Positions 50,262 to 60,170 are shown, counted from the stretch's first letter. The stretch is DNA of 64,000 nt from Clostridia bacterium (GCA_021202395.1 JAJQDC010000006.1:1-64000), one strand, 5' to 3'. Numbers and translations: made by a program. Notes: generated from the sequence alone by a model not told the origin.

Positions 50262-51065
50262 ATGGCATATAAATTTGATTTCCGTGAACTGAACGAAATT
50301 ACAGAAAAATACGACAAAGATGTAAATTTAACGGAAAATAATATAAGAGATATTTATTTTTATACTGAATGCAATACTCTTTTTGGCGGCGATTGCGCTA
50401 TTACAAATTTTCTTGAAGAACATTGTTCCCCTGAAGATATCCTAAAATGGAACGATGAATTTATCAACAATATTATAGACAGGTGCCGACCTGTATATAA
50501 TAATAACAGCTGGGAAGAAATCAAATCTACAGGTTTAAATATTAAAAAGGCGTGTAAAGTTTTTACTAAAGAGCAGGCTACATATTTACGCATTATAGAA
50601 GTTGTTAAGGCATACTATGCGACTTACGGCTACTTTATGAACTACCATTTTCATAGGTTTTTAAGTAACGGCATGGAAGATAAAAGTTTCAGGGCTTTCC
50701 ATCAGATATACCTGATACCAAAGGTCTTTTACGAAGATACTACGCCCGCCGTATTCAGCCACGGGGACGAGCGCAGATACATAACTGACGACGGGCATAA
50801 GGGCCTTATAAAAAGGTTGTATTATCTTGGTTATACAGATATTTTAAACAAGTTGTTCACCGAACTTATATTGCCAATTTTTAATCATTACACCGAATTT
50901 GAAAACAACAATATCACGGGGTTAATGAGTAAAAACAACATAGTATACGACGTGTACGGCGATTTATCCATCAAAAGCTACAGCCTGTGGTATAAAATCA
51001 AAGACTACGTAAAAGATAACAATATACTATTACCTAATGAAATAAAGCAATACATTAATGATTGA
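50262..51065 (+). CDS. Hypothetical protein (267 aa)
   Basis: Long ORF in AT-rich accessory region; no recognised family. Confidence 0.65.
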   Translation: MAYKFDFRELNEITEKYDKDVNLTENNIRDIYFYTECNTLFGGDCAITNFLEEHCSPEDILKWNDEFINNIIDRCRPVYNNNSWEEIKSTGLNIKKACKVFTKEQATYLRIIEVVKAYYATYGYFMNYHFHRFLSNGMEDKSFRAFHQIYLIPKVFYEDTTPAVFSHGDERRYITDDGHKGLIKRLYYLGYTDILNKLFTELILPIFNHYTEFENNNITGLMSKNNIVYDVYGDLSIKSYSLWYKIKDYVKDNNILLPNEIKQYIND

Positions 51066-51092
51066 ACCGACAAAGAGATAAGGTAAAATTTT

Positions 51093-51494
51093 ATGGTTGG
51101 ACAAAGAAATCTGATTGAAACAGAAAAGATTATTATGGATAGCCTACACGGCGAAAAAATTGAATTCAATGATTTGATTAAAAATAATAGAAAGTATTTT
51201 TATTGCAAAGATTTTGGAAAAATGTACAGCAATATAACTGCAAGCGGGCTGCTGCGTACATTTACAGGTATAGTTATATCGGAAGACTGCGTATTTGCTA
51301 TTTACTATATCCCCACAGAAAAACCGAAAGACTACGAATTGTTTTATAAATACGATAACCTTTCTGTTCCTAAAGAAGTATTAATTTTTATCGCTTCTGA
51401 AGACGGGGTAAACGCCGATTACATTTGTCCGATTTTTACACCGTATATTAACGCTGAAACACAGAACGAAATAATGGATATATTAAAGAAATAG
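51093..51494 (+). CDS. Hypothetical protein (133 aa)
   Basis: Co-directional, 27 nt after preceding gene. Confidence 0.6.
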   Translation: MVGQRNLIETEKIIMDSLHGEKIEFNDLIKNNRKYFYCKDFGKMYSNITASGLLRTFTGIVISEDCVFAIYYIPTEKPKDYELFYKYDNLSVPKEVLIFIASEDGVNADYICPIFTPYINAETQNEIMDILKK

Positions 51495-51513
51495 AAATAT
51501 ATATAATTTTATT

Positions 51514-51558
51514 CCAAATCAAACAGGCGGCGCAAAATGCGCCGCCTGTTTGATTTGG
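51514..51558. terminator. Perfect 21-bp hairpin, AAA loop
   Basis: CCAAATCAAACAGGCGGCGCA-AAA-TGCGCCGCCTGTTTGATTTGG. Confidence 0.6.
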
Positions 51559-51773
51559 TAGTAATTGCTGACAAATGCTTTTACTGCAATGTATTCGGTC
51601 TTTTAAATAAGGTTGACATTATTATCCCCTCATCCGCCACTATGTGGCACCTTCCCCCATAGAAGGGGAAGGCAAGGTGTGATGCGTAATTGCTCCCTAT
51701 TACACTATAAAAATAGAAGGCAAGAGATGATGTCATTGTTCACCTTTTCTTATAAAGACGGATGACCAAGTAC

Positions 51774-51970
51774 GTCATTGCGAGCGTAGTGTAACGTAAG
51801 CGTGGCAATCTCGCCCGAATGGGCGGCAGGTGCGCATTTCCGCCCATTCAATGCTTTTTACCGCATTATAATTAAACATTATTATTTTTAAACATCGCTT
51901 CAGCCGCCCAACCTGCTGGTCGCCAGTCCTGGCGGGATTGCCACGCGGTAGAGACCGCTCGCAATGACGT
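51774..51970. repeat. Repeat family R2 copy (MITE-like, inverted ends)
   Basis: GTCATTGCGAGCG...GTGGCAATC / GATTGCCACGC...CGCTCGCAATGAC. Confidence 0.7.
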
Positions 51971-52029
51971 GTTATTTTCGGTCGTTTATAATAAGGTAGT
52001 GATTACTACCATTTTTTTGCAATTCGGCT

Positions 52030-52390
52030 GACAAAGCACGTCATTGCGAGCGTTAGCGAAGGATATCTGCTCCTTATAACCTGAAACCCTTCCACCGCAA
52101 GCGGTCCCCCTTCTTAGCGGCTGTAATGACAACAGCCGCTTTTGCGCAGTTATTGTCTGAAGCCTTTTATACTAAGGTGCGCAAAGTGTCGCTACGCTCG
52201 CGCGGGCACCGCAAGCACTTGCATATGTGCTTGCTCATCTCGCCACCATAAACAGCGCATAAGTGCTGTTTAAAGAAATGGCGGCTCGTCCTAACAGGGA
52301 CGGCTATAAACAAGGTGTGCAAAGTAGCGCTGCGCTCACGCAGGATGACGTATAGTGTTCGGGCGTTTGTAATAAGGTACCCCAACCGCA
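52030..52390. repeat. Degenerate mosaic of R2/R3 repeats
   Basis: cacgtcattgcgagcgttagcgaagg; ggtgcgcaaagtgtcgctacgctcgcgcg; ggtgtgcaaagtagcgctgcgctcacgcaggatgacg. Confidence 0.5.
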
Positions 52391-52398
52391 AAAGCACA

Positions 52399-52782
52399 TC
52401 AGGTTATTTTTGACAGCTCCTTTTCGTGGCGGTATTTTTCTAATGCGGCAAGATATTTTGCCGATAAATTGAGCGTATACCGCTGCTTTTCTTCGTAAGA
52501 AAGCGTTTCATAATACTCCTTATCTGTCAGCCTGCCTATTGCGTCAGATACTTCCCCTTCGGTCTCTAACAGCTCTTTTACCTTTAAGTAAAACCCGTCC
52601 GGCGACTCGCCCTTAATCTCTTTTTGCACCTTGCCGCCTATGTAGCTTTTTACCTTTCTTTCGTTTATCCCCAATGTTTTAGCCTGCTCTTCTTTCTGCT
52701 GCAGGTTATCTTTACAATCCTGCCAGAAGTTATTTTTCATTCGTTTTTTTGCCTGTCTGGCAATCTGTTTGAAAGAATCCAT
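52399..52782 (-). CDS. Hypothetical protein (127 aa)
   Basis: ORF with Lys/Glu-rich composition. Confidence 0.55.
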   Translation of the reverse strand: MDSFKQIARQAKKRMKNNFWQDCKDNLQQKEEQAKTLGINERKVKSYIGGKVQKEIKGESPDGFYLKVKELLETEGEVSDAIGRLTDKEYYETLSYEEKQRYTLNLSAKYLAALEKYRHEKELSKIT

Positions 52783-52866
52783 AATAACCTCTTATCCGTC
52801 TTTTTACGACTTATTTTTAAAAGAAAAAAGCCCGACGGAAAGTTATTTCCGTCAGACCTTAGTCAA

Positions 52867-53046
52867 TTAATTCTTGTTGCGCTTGCGTGCAGCTTCTGAT
52901 TTTTTACGCCTTTTTACAGCAGGAGATTCATAGAATTCCTTTTTGCGTAAATCGCCGATTATGCCGTCGCGGGAGCACTTTCTTTTGAACCTTCTTATAG
53001 CGCTTTCTGTAGATTCGTTCTCGCCTACTTTAATTGTTGTTGCCAC
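52867..53046 (-). CDS. rpsU: 30S ribosomal protein S21 (GTG start)
   Basis: [59 protein letters not shown]; below ORF-track size cut. Confidence 0.92.
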   Translation of the reverse strand: MATTIKVGENESTESAIRRFKRKCSRDGIIGDLRKKEFYESPAVKRRKKSEAARKRNKN

Positions 53047-53190
53047 TTTGTTTTCACCCGCCTTCGCCTTATGCGCTTTATTACTTTTATCAAGCCTTAA
53101 TATTTTACCAAACGTAAACAGTTATGTCAAACAATTTTTTCCGCCGCAGGAAAATTTTTTATGTTATGGTAAAAATTTACTGCCTGCAAC

Positions 53191-54063
53191 TCAGCACGAT
53201 GTAATTAAACTTTGGGCACAATTAATAACTATACCCGTAACAACGCTCACTATATATATTACTGAAATAAGAATAAGGTTGCGCTTTAACTTTGTTTTAT
53301 TTTTAAACAGCACCACAAACCCCAGCCCGGCATTGGCACACAGCCCTGCCGCACAGCTGCCGAACGTCATAAATCCGCCGATATACGTTTCGGTAATGAT
53401 GACGCTTGAAGCACAGTTTGGTATAAGCCCTATTGCAGCCGATATAAACGGCTGGAAATAAATTCCCCCGATAAGCAAAGAAGCAATCTCATCTTCACCT
53501 ATGGCGGCAATAATGCAACCGAGCACAAGGTTTACTATAAGGATATAAAGGGATATTTTAAGCGCGTGTATAAGCGGATCTATAAGGTAAAGGTGTAAAT
53601 CAGATTTGCCGTCGTGCTCCCTTCCGCAGGAATAGCATGATATTTCTGAACCGTTAAGGGGTGCAACCGTAACCTTTTCTTTGGTAAGAAGAAGGTTGGC
53701 GCCGTACCCTACAATCACCGCTACAACTATTTTTACCACTATAAGGGGCAAAAGGGCAGAAGCCATGCCGTCGGATAATAGTATGATAAAAGCTTCGTCG
53801 CTGGTGGCAATAAACACTGCGAGCAGCGTTCCCGTACGGATAAGACCGCTGTCGTACAGCTTTGCAGCCATTACCGAAAATCCGCATTGCGGTATTAATC
53901 CCGTAGCCGCACCCGCAAGGGGAGCAAGGTTACCCTGCAGCCTTTCGCGGTCCCCCGTGAACGAGGTCTTGTGTTCCAACAGCTCTATAAGAATATAGAT
54001 TATCAGCAGAAACGGGAATATTTTTAACGTATCTAAAAAAGCGTCTGAAATTGTATCCCACAT
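53191..54063 (-). CDS. Putative arsenic-efflux/manganese-transporter-like membrane protein
   Basis: Two repeated halves with GLIPQCGFSV and GLIPNCASSV motifs. Confidence 0.75.
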   Translation of the reverse strand: MWDTISDAFLDTLKIFPFLLIIYILIELLEHKTSFTGDRERLQGNLAPLAGAATGLIPQCGFSVMAAKLYDSGLIRTGTLLAVFIATSDEAFIILLSDGMASALLPLIVVKIVVAVIVGYGANLLLTKEKVTVAPLNGSEISCYSCGREHDGKSDLHLYLIDPLIHALKISLYILIVNLVLGCIIAAIGEDEIASLLIGGIYFQPFISAAIGLIPNCASSVIITETYIGGFMTFGSCAAGLCANAGLGFVVLFKNKTKLKRNLILISVIYIVSVVTGIVINCAQSLITSC

Positions 54064-54189
54064 ATTAATTAATCACTAAATTATATTATTGTCCTGTTCT
54101 GTTTAAAATAAACTGTTTTTTGTTGCATTAAACGGTGTTACTGAATTTTTTTTGGGTAATCTGCTTTACTTGTTCTTTTGTAATTCGGC

Positions 54190-54480
54190 TGACGAAGCTC
54201 GTCATCCTGCGTGAGCGTTAGCGCTACTTTGCGCACCGCATTAAAGGCGCCCCTGTAAGGACGAGCCGACAATTCTCAAAACAGTGTAGTACACTGTTTT
54301 GGTCGGCGAGATGAGTTTGCGCATATGTAAGCGCACAAACGGTGCCCGAATTTGCCGTTGTCCTTACGGCAAATGAGAAAGCTGTCAACAAGTTGACTGA
54401 GGGGTTTGCAGATAAATGGGCGCAAAACATAGTCAAAGGCTATCTGCGCCATATAATCTGAAGCCTTTTACAATAAGGTG
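54190..54480. repeat. R3-type repeat block
   Basis: gcgcaccgcattaaaggcgcccctgtaaggacgagc...caacaagttgactgaggggtttgcagataaatggg; similar to 41940-42005. Confidence 0.55.
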
Positions 54481-54663
54481 CGCAGGGTGTCGCTTTGCTC
54501 GCGCGCGAGTACTCGCGGACGGAAAAGCATTTCCGACAATTCAATGCTTTTATACCGCATTATTATAAACGTTATTATTTTTAAACATCTCTTCTGCCGA
54601 TGTGCCTGCTGGTCGCCAGTTCTGGCGGGATTGCCACGCGGTAGAGCCCGCTCGCAATGACGT
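54481..54663. repeat. Repeat family R2 copy
   Basis: cattcaatgctttataccgcattattataaac...GCCAGTTCTGGCGGGATTGCCACGCGGTAGAGCCCGCTCGCAATGACG. Confidence 0.65.
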
Positions 54664-54723
54664 TAAGGCTGCTGGCGTTTATAATAAGGTAAAAATATTT
54701 TTGCCATTCGGATTACCAAGCTG

Positions 54724-54810
54724 GTCATTGCGAGCGTAGCGTGGCAATCTCGCCAGAGCGTAGCGGCTGGCGCCCGAATAGCATTTCCGCCCATTCAATG
54801 CTTTATACCG
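54724..54810. repeat. Repeat family R2 left half
   Basis: GTCATTGCGAGCGTAGCGTGGCAATCTCGCCAGAGCGTAGCGGCTGGCGCCCG. Confidence 0.65.
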
Positions 54811-54836
54811 CTGCTTACCGCCGTCATTTTCGGTAA

Positions 54837-54868
54837 AATTCAAGCCCCCGCGCGCGGGGGCTTGAATT
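54837..54868. terminator. 32-bp perfect spacer-less palindrome downstream of ABC ATPase
   Basis: AATTCAAGCCCCCGCGCGCGGGGGCTTGAATT. Confidence 0.6.
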
Positions 54869-54961
54869 AAAACAATTTTAAATTAATTGCAATATATCAC
54901 CGTATCAACTACATTGCACTATCATTTTTAAAGCAATAAAAACCACATTGATTGCGGCATA

Positions 54962-56188
54962 TTACCGCTTCTTTTTGGCGGGTTTTTCGGGCGGGGCAAA
55001 CTGCTTTTGCCTTTCTTCGGTTTCACCTTTGGTTAAAGGTACAAAGTCTGCTTCGGTATTTTTGGTGTCGGCTACATACCCTTCATCGCGGGCGAGCAGC
55101 GTCAACTGCGTATCTGCATCGAACACGTAAAGCCTGTTTGTATCTATAAGCACCCCGTGCGTTTCGCCCTTTACCGCGCCGTCTAACAGCACGGTAAGAC
55201 TGTTGTTTTTGGATATATCAATTTCTGCAAGTTTAAGTTCTGCAGTAGTATCGGTGCCGCACACGGTGCCCTGCAACTGCGCCCCTTCGCCGTCGGGGGT
55301 GATATCTTCGGGACGGATGCCGAGTATTACCTTTTTATCGGTGCCGATATACTCATTTATATTTGTCCAGCGGGAGATAGTTTTATCTGAAAGTTTAAGT
55401 TTTTTATCATCGAACAGAGCGTAAACGCCGTCTTCTTCTTTAACCACAACAGCATTCTGTATAAGGTTCATTGTGGGGCTGCCTACAAAAAACCCTACGT
55501 AAGCGTTTGCGGGATAGTCGTAAAGGTTCTGCGGTGTGTCTATCTGCTGTACAAAACCTTCTTTAAGCACCACTATCCTTGTGGCTACGCTCATTGCTTC
55601 TGCAATATTTTTTGTTGCATACAGGAACGTACCCTTCATCCTTACCTGCAGGTTGATAAGCACGTTGCGCATCTGCGTTCTCATTTTGGGATCCAGCCCG
55701 GAAAGGGGATCGTCTAAAAGGTACAGCTTGGGTTCCCTTACTATCGCCCTGCCGTAGGTTGTAAGCTGGCGCTGCGTTGCGGTAAGAGCCTTTGGCTTGC
55801 GGTAAAGCACTTCTGAAAGACCAAGTATCTGTGCGGCAGCCTTAACGCGCTGTTCTATTACTGCCGAAGGGAAGTTACGCATTTTAAGGCCGTAAGCCAT
55901 ATTTTCTGATACGGTAAGCGAAGGGTAAAGCGTGTTGCTGCGGAATATCATGGCAACGTCGCGCTCTTTGGGGTCTACGTCGTTTACCTGTTTATCGCCG
56001 ATATAAATGTCGCCTGCGGTGCATTCTTCTAACCCCGCTATTATACGTAAAAGCGTAGACTTGCCGCTTGAAGCCCCGCCTGTAATTGCAATAAGCTCGC
56101 CGTCTGACGATGAAAAACTTACATTGAAGAGCGCCATTTTACCCGAAGGATAAATTTTGCTGACGCCTGACAATTTGAGATTTGCCAT
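54962..56188 (-). CDS. ABC transporter ATP-binding protein, MalK/UgpC/MsmX-like
   Basis: ITGGASSGKSTLLRIIAGLEE; IGDKQVNDVDPKERDVAMIFRSNTLYPSLTV; LDDPLSGLD; C-terminal regulatory domain LGIRPEDI. Confidence 0.9.
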   Translation of the reverse strand: MANLKLSGVSKIYPSGKMALFNVSFSSSDGELIAITGGASSGKSTLLRIIAGLEECTAGDIYIGDKQVNDVDPKERDVAMIFRSNTLYPSLTVSENMAYGLKMRNFPSAVIEQRVKAAAQILGLSEVLYRKPKALTATQRQLTTYGRAIVREPKLYLLDDPLSGLDPKMRTQMRNVLINLQVRMKGTFLYATKNIAEAMSVATRIVVLKEGFVQQIDTPQNLYDYPANAYVGFFVGSPTMNLIQNAVVVKEEDGVYALFDDKKLKLSDKTISRWTNINEYIGTDKKVILGIRPEDITPDGEGAQLQGTVCGTDTTAELKLAEIDISKNNSLTVLLDGAVKGETHGVLIDTNRLYVFDADTQLTLLARDEGYVADTKNTEADFVPLTKGETEERQKQFAPPEKPAKKKR

Positions 56189-56346
56189 TATAAAATCCGT
56201 CCAGATTGTTTGTATACCGTTATGCAGAAATTGCGCATAGCGGTCTACTATATAATAACATAAAAAAATTGCCAACGCAAGCGTTATTGTAAGCACGGCG
56301 CGCTATTTGCTTGAAATTTACGGCTGTTTATATTATAATTCTGTTT

Positions 56347-56937
56347 ATGAACAAACCCGATTACGACAAGTTAATGCAAAACCAGATGGCAAAACTTAAC
56401 GGCAACAGGGCAAAACTGCTGCTGCACAGCTGCTGTGCGCCGTGCTCTTCTGCCTGCCTTGAAAGGCTTAAAGACTGCTTTGACATAACGGTGCTTTACT
56501 ACAACCCCAACATAGAATATGACGAGTACGAAAAGCGCAAAGCCGAACAGATACGCTTTATTAAAGAGACGGGCTGGGCTGCATTTATGGACTGCGACCA
56601 CGACGGAAGCAGTTACGATACCGCCGTAACGGGGCTTGAAAAAGAAATGGAAGGCGGCAAGCGCTGCGAAGTGTGCTACCGTCTGCGGCTATGTAAAACG
56701 GCTGAGCTTGCGGCGGCAGGCGGATACGGTTACTTTGCCACCACCCTTACCGTAAGCCCGCTGAAAAATTCCGATAAGATAAACGCGATAGGCAAAGAGC
56801 TTGAAGGTGAATACGGCGTTACTTGGCTTTACAGTGATTTTAAAAAGCGGAACGGATATTTAAGGAGCATACAGCTTGCCAAAGAATACTGCTTATACCG
56901 CCAGAACTACTGCGGCTGCATTTACAGCAAAAGGTAA
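56347..56937 (+). CDS. queH: Epoxyqueuosine reductase QueH
   Basis: LLHSCCAPCSSACLERL; YYNPNIEYDEYEKRKAEQ; GKRCEVCYRLRL; NYCGCIYS. Confidence 0.93.
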   Translation: MNKPDYDKLMQNQMAKLNGNRAKLLLHSCCAPCSSACLERLKDCFDITVLYYNPNIEYDEYEKRKAEQIRFIKETGWAAFMDCDHDGSSYDTAVTGLEKEMEGGKRCEVCYRLRLCKTAELAAAGGYGYFATTLTVSPLKNSDKINAIGKELEGEYGVTWLYSDFKKRNGYLRSIQLAKEYCLYRQNYCGCIYSKR

Positions 56938-57034
56938 GTTGAAAGTTTTAATAATGTGAAGTTATTTTAATATGACAAAAAGCAACTACATCGCCCCTTT
57001 CTTGGCTATCCTTCACCGTCGGCTGACAAAGTAC

Positions 57035-57229
57035 GTCATTGCGAGCGTAGCGTGGCAATCTCGCCAGAGCGTAGCGGCTGGCGCCCGAATAGCATTTCCG
57101 CCCATTCAATGCTTTTTACCGCATTATAAAATAAACATTATTATATTTAAACAACTTGTGTGCCGCCCAACCTGCTGGTCGCCAGTTCTGGCGGGATTGC
57201 CACGCGGTAGAATCCGCTCGCAATGACGT
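57035..57229. repeat. Repeat family R2, best-preserved copy
   Basis: GTCATTGCGAGCGTAGCGTGGCAATC ... GATTGCCACGCGGTAGAATCCGCTCGCAATGAC. Confidence 0.75.
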
Positions 57230-57363
57230 GTAGTGTTCGGTCGTTTGCAATAAGGTAACATGATTTCAACCCACCCCATGCAAAGAATATAAAATACAAA
57301 ACACTTGAAATTATTTGTTGTTTGTGTTATAGTGGATACATAAATAAATAAAAGGATAAATTT

Positions 57364-58302
57364 ATGGATATTAACCGTTATTCCCCTTCCTATGTGCTTA
57401 AAAAGAAGCACCTTATAGGGCTTACCGATTACTCTTCGGAAGAAATTTTTGAAATATTATATGCAGTAAAAGCTCTTAAACGCAAGTTTGAAGCTCATGA
57501 AGAAACGCCCATACTGCACGGTACCACCGTTGCCCTTATGTTTGCAGATACTTCTATAAGAACGCGCTCTGCAATAGAGATCGGCACCAACCAGCTCGGC
57601 GGCACCTGCGTAAACCTGCCATACAGCAAAAAGGATATGGGTGCAGGTGAAAATATACGTGATACGGTAAACGTTATATCACGCTACGGCGTAGGCGCGC
57701 TGATCACCCGCGGCATAGACAAAAAGATGCTTAACGACTTTACATCCATTTCTGAAATGCCCATAATAAATTCCCATAACGAAGAATGCGTGCCCATACA
57801 GGCCTTGTGCGACCTTTATACCATATGGGAAAAAATGGGTGAGCTGAGCGGCGTTAAACTTGCCATAGTAGGCAAGGGTACAAGCACAATATCTTCGTTT
57901 ATGATAGGTGCGGTAAAATGCGGAATGGACGTATCTATCGCCATGCCCGAAGGTTACGGCCTTAAGCGTGCCAACATAGAAGCAGCCGAACAGCTTGGCA
58001 AAATAAACTTTACCGACAACCCTGTGCCCGCCGTGCGGGATGCAGACATTGTTTACACCTGTGCATACCGCTACCACTCTGTAATAACAGAAGAAGAAAA
58101 AGAAGCTCTTGCGCCGTACAGGGTGGATGCAGGGCTTATGTCTTACGCAAAGCACAGCGCACTGTTTATGCACCCCCTGCCTGCAACACGCGGGCTGGAA
58201 GTTACGGCAGACGTAATAGACGGCAAGCGCAGCGCCGTTTACGACCAGGGAGCAAACAGGCTGCATACCATAAAGGCAATACTTACTCTGCTTGCAAAAT
58301 AA
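57364..58302 (+). CDS. argF: Ornithine carbamoyltransferase family
   Basis: FADTSIRTRSAIEIGTNQLGG (STRTR variant); HPLPATRG; early LTDYSSEEI. Confidence 0.85.
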   Translation: MDINRYSPSYVLKKKHLIGLTDYSSEEIFEILYAVKALKRKFEAHEETPILHGTTVALMFADTSIRTRSAIEIGTNQLGGTCVNLPYSKKDMGAGENIRDTVNVISRYGVGALITRGIDKKMLNDFTSISEMPIINSHNEECVPIQALCDLYTIWEKMGELSGVKLAIVGKGTSTISSFMIGAVKCGMDVSIAMPEGYGLKRANIEAAEQLGKINFTDNPVPAVRDADIVYTCAYRYHSVITEEEKEALAPYRVDAGLMSYAKHSALFMHPLPATRGLEVTADVIDGKRSAVYDQGANRLHTIKAILTLLAK

Positions 58303-58347
58303 AACTACTCCCCTGCCATTATTGCGGCAGGGGTATTAATTATTAAA

Positions 58348-59106
58348 ATGGAAACTTTACTTATAATACTACTTGTAGTATTAGTTATAGCCGTACCCGT
58401 TGCGTCGGCACTGTTATTCAGGCACGCCGCAAAAACATCAGTTAAGGGTAAGGGCAAATGGGGCGAAAAAGAAGTTATCTGGGCGATTGAACACACAAAG
58501 CAAGGGGAATATTACCTGATTAATGGCATTATCTTAACAGATAAAAACGGTATGTCCCACGAGATTGACCATATAGTGATAAACAAGTACGGCATATTTG
58601 TTATAGAAACTAAGAACTATTCCGGCAAGATATACGGCGACGAAGAAAGCAAAGAGTGGGTTCAGGTGCTTGCCGGCGGCAGAAAAAAGAATAAACTTTT
58701 AAACCCCGTAAAGCAGAATAAATCGCACATATACTGCCTTAAACAGATTTTACCTGACGCAATACTTCGCCCGTTGGTGGTGTTTGTACAGAACAATACG
58801 CAGGATATTGCGGCTAAAGACGTTATACCGCTGAACGCGCTGCCGTTTGAGCTTACAAAATACAACGGGCAGACACTGGGCAAAAAGCAGATGGCAGACT
58901 GTTACGGCAAGATTATTGAAGCAAAAAGCGGCGTTACCGAAAAAGAACACGTGCAAAAAATTAAAAAGCAGCAGACGGCGCTGGCAGAAGGCAAGTGCCC
59001 GCAGTGCGGCGGCAAACTTGTTGTAAGGAACCGCAAAGACGGCACAGGCAGCTTTTACGGCTGTTCCAACTACCCGAAGTGTAAATTTACAAAAAATATA
59101 GAATAA
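58348..59106 (+). CDS. NERD-domain protein with C-terminal topoisomerase-type zinc finger
   Basis: GKWGEKEVIWAIEHTKQGEYYLINGIIL...HEIDHIVINKYGIFVIETKNYSGKIYG; CPQCGGKLVVRNRKDGTGSFYGCSNYPKC. Confidence 0.9.
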   Translation: METLLIILLVVLVIAVPVASALLFRHAAKTSVKGKGKWGEKEVIWAIEHTKQGEYYLINGIILTDKNGMSHEIDHIVINKYGIFVIETKNYSGKIYGDEESKEWVQVLAGGRKKNKLLNPVKQNKSHIYCLKQILPDAILRPLVVFVQNNTQDIAAKDVIPLNALPFELTKYNGQTLGKKQMADCYGKIIEAKSGVTEKEHVQKIKKQQTALAEGKCPQCGGKLVVRNRKDGTGSFYGCSNYPKCKFTKNIE

Positions 59107-59140
59107 AACTCTCCCCGTTAACATATGGGGAGAGTTTTAT
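59103..59140 (+). terminator. Terminator after NERD gene
   Basis: ATAAAACTCTCCCCgttaacatatGGGGAGAGTTTTAT. Confidence 0.8.
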
Positions 59141-59328
59141 TATAAAAACATTATTATCTTTAAATAAATTATGTACCGCCGTAGTCGGTCGTTCGCGAGC
59201 CGCGGCTCGATGCCGCTCTTGCGAGATCCTTCGCTTACACTCAGGATGACGGAGTACTCGGTCGGTTACAATTTAAACGATCACAACACCGCAATTTACC
59301 ATTAAATAAGGCATATTGCTGCACCAAT

Positions 59329-60003
59329 TTAATTATTTATCACTGCTACGGCGCGGTAAATGGGTTTACCTTGTTCCATAAATTTAATCTCGTGCTCGGT
59401 TAAAACATTGCCTTCAAACGGGCAAGAAGCTAAATCTCTGCACTCTTCTTTAACTTCCCAGCCGAGCTGTTTATAACTTTCTAACGAAAATTCAAAAAAG
59501 GGTAAATTATCGGTCTTTTGCCACACTTCGGCATTTTTTACGCACAGCCCTGCATACACATTTAAAAGCCTGGGGTGGGTAAGCCTTTGGGCGGTATAGC
59601 CCATTTTTGGCAGTGGGTCAGAAAAGTTTAGATATATGCGTGAAAAGGTGCCGTTTTTAAAGTATTTTGGCAATACTTCCGCCGCACAGTTGATAAAGTG
59701 TACGTTTTTTATACCCTGCAGCATTGCGCTTTCGCAGGCGGTAATAATTACGTTAGAAACCTTTTCTATGGCGATAAAATTTATATCGGGGTGCAGTTTT
59801 GCCATGCCGAGCACAAACGCCCCTTTGCCGCATCCTACTTCCAGATGGACGGGGTTATCATTTTTAAAGATACTTTGCAGCGGAAGGTAATCTTTGATTT
59901 CTGCTGCCAGCTTCATATTCTTTTGCGACAGATCGGCTGCGGTAAGCACATCTGCACATGCGGCAAGCCGTTCGTCTAAATTGTCTTTACGGTGCATTCT
60001 CAT
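59329..60003 (-). CDS. trmB: tRNA (guanine-N7-)-methyltransferase
   Basis: MRMHRKDNLDERL; LEVGCGKGAFVLGMAKLHPDINFIAIEK; RIYLNFSDPLPKMGYTAQRLTHP. Confidence 0.95.
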   Translation of the reverse strand: MRMHRKDNLDERLAACADVLTAADLSQKNMKLAAEIKDYLPLQSIFKNDNPVHLEVGCGKGAFVLGMAKLHPDINFIAIEKVSNVIITACESAMLQGIKNVHFINCAAEVLPKYFKNGTFSRIYLNFSDPLPKMGYTAQRLTHPRLLNVYAGLCVKNAEVWQKTDNLPFFEFSLESYKQLGWEVKEECRDLASCPFEGNVLTEHEIKFMEQGKPIYRAVAVINN

Positions 60004-60170
60004 ACGGCTGATTTTATCACAAAACCATTCATTTTACAAGCAAAAAAGGGCTGTCAATACTTTTGTGTGAAAATATGCAAAATAAATACCATCTTTATTT
60101 TTGTTTAACACGTTTAACCGCAGGCAAAGCTGTTTTTAAATAACCGTCGGGTAAAAAAATTTTTTGCAAG

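Noticed and set aside
51630-54830. Recurring short repeats considered as a CRISPR array
   Set aside because: Repeats are long, imperfect, inverted and irregularly spaced; no direct repeat-spacer periodicity and no cas genes
57679-58266. 195-aa minus-strand ORF opposite argF
   Set aside because: Shadow ORF of a conserved enzyme gene
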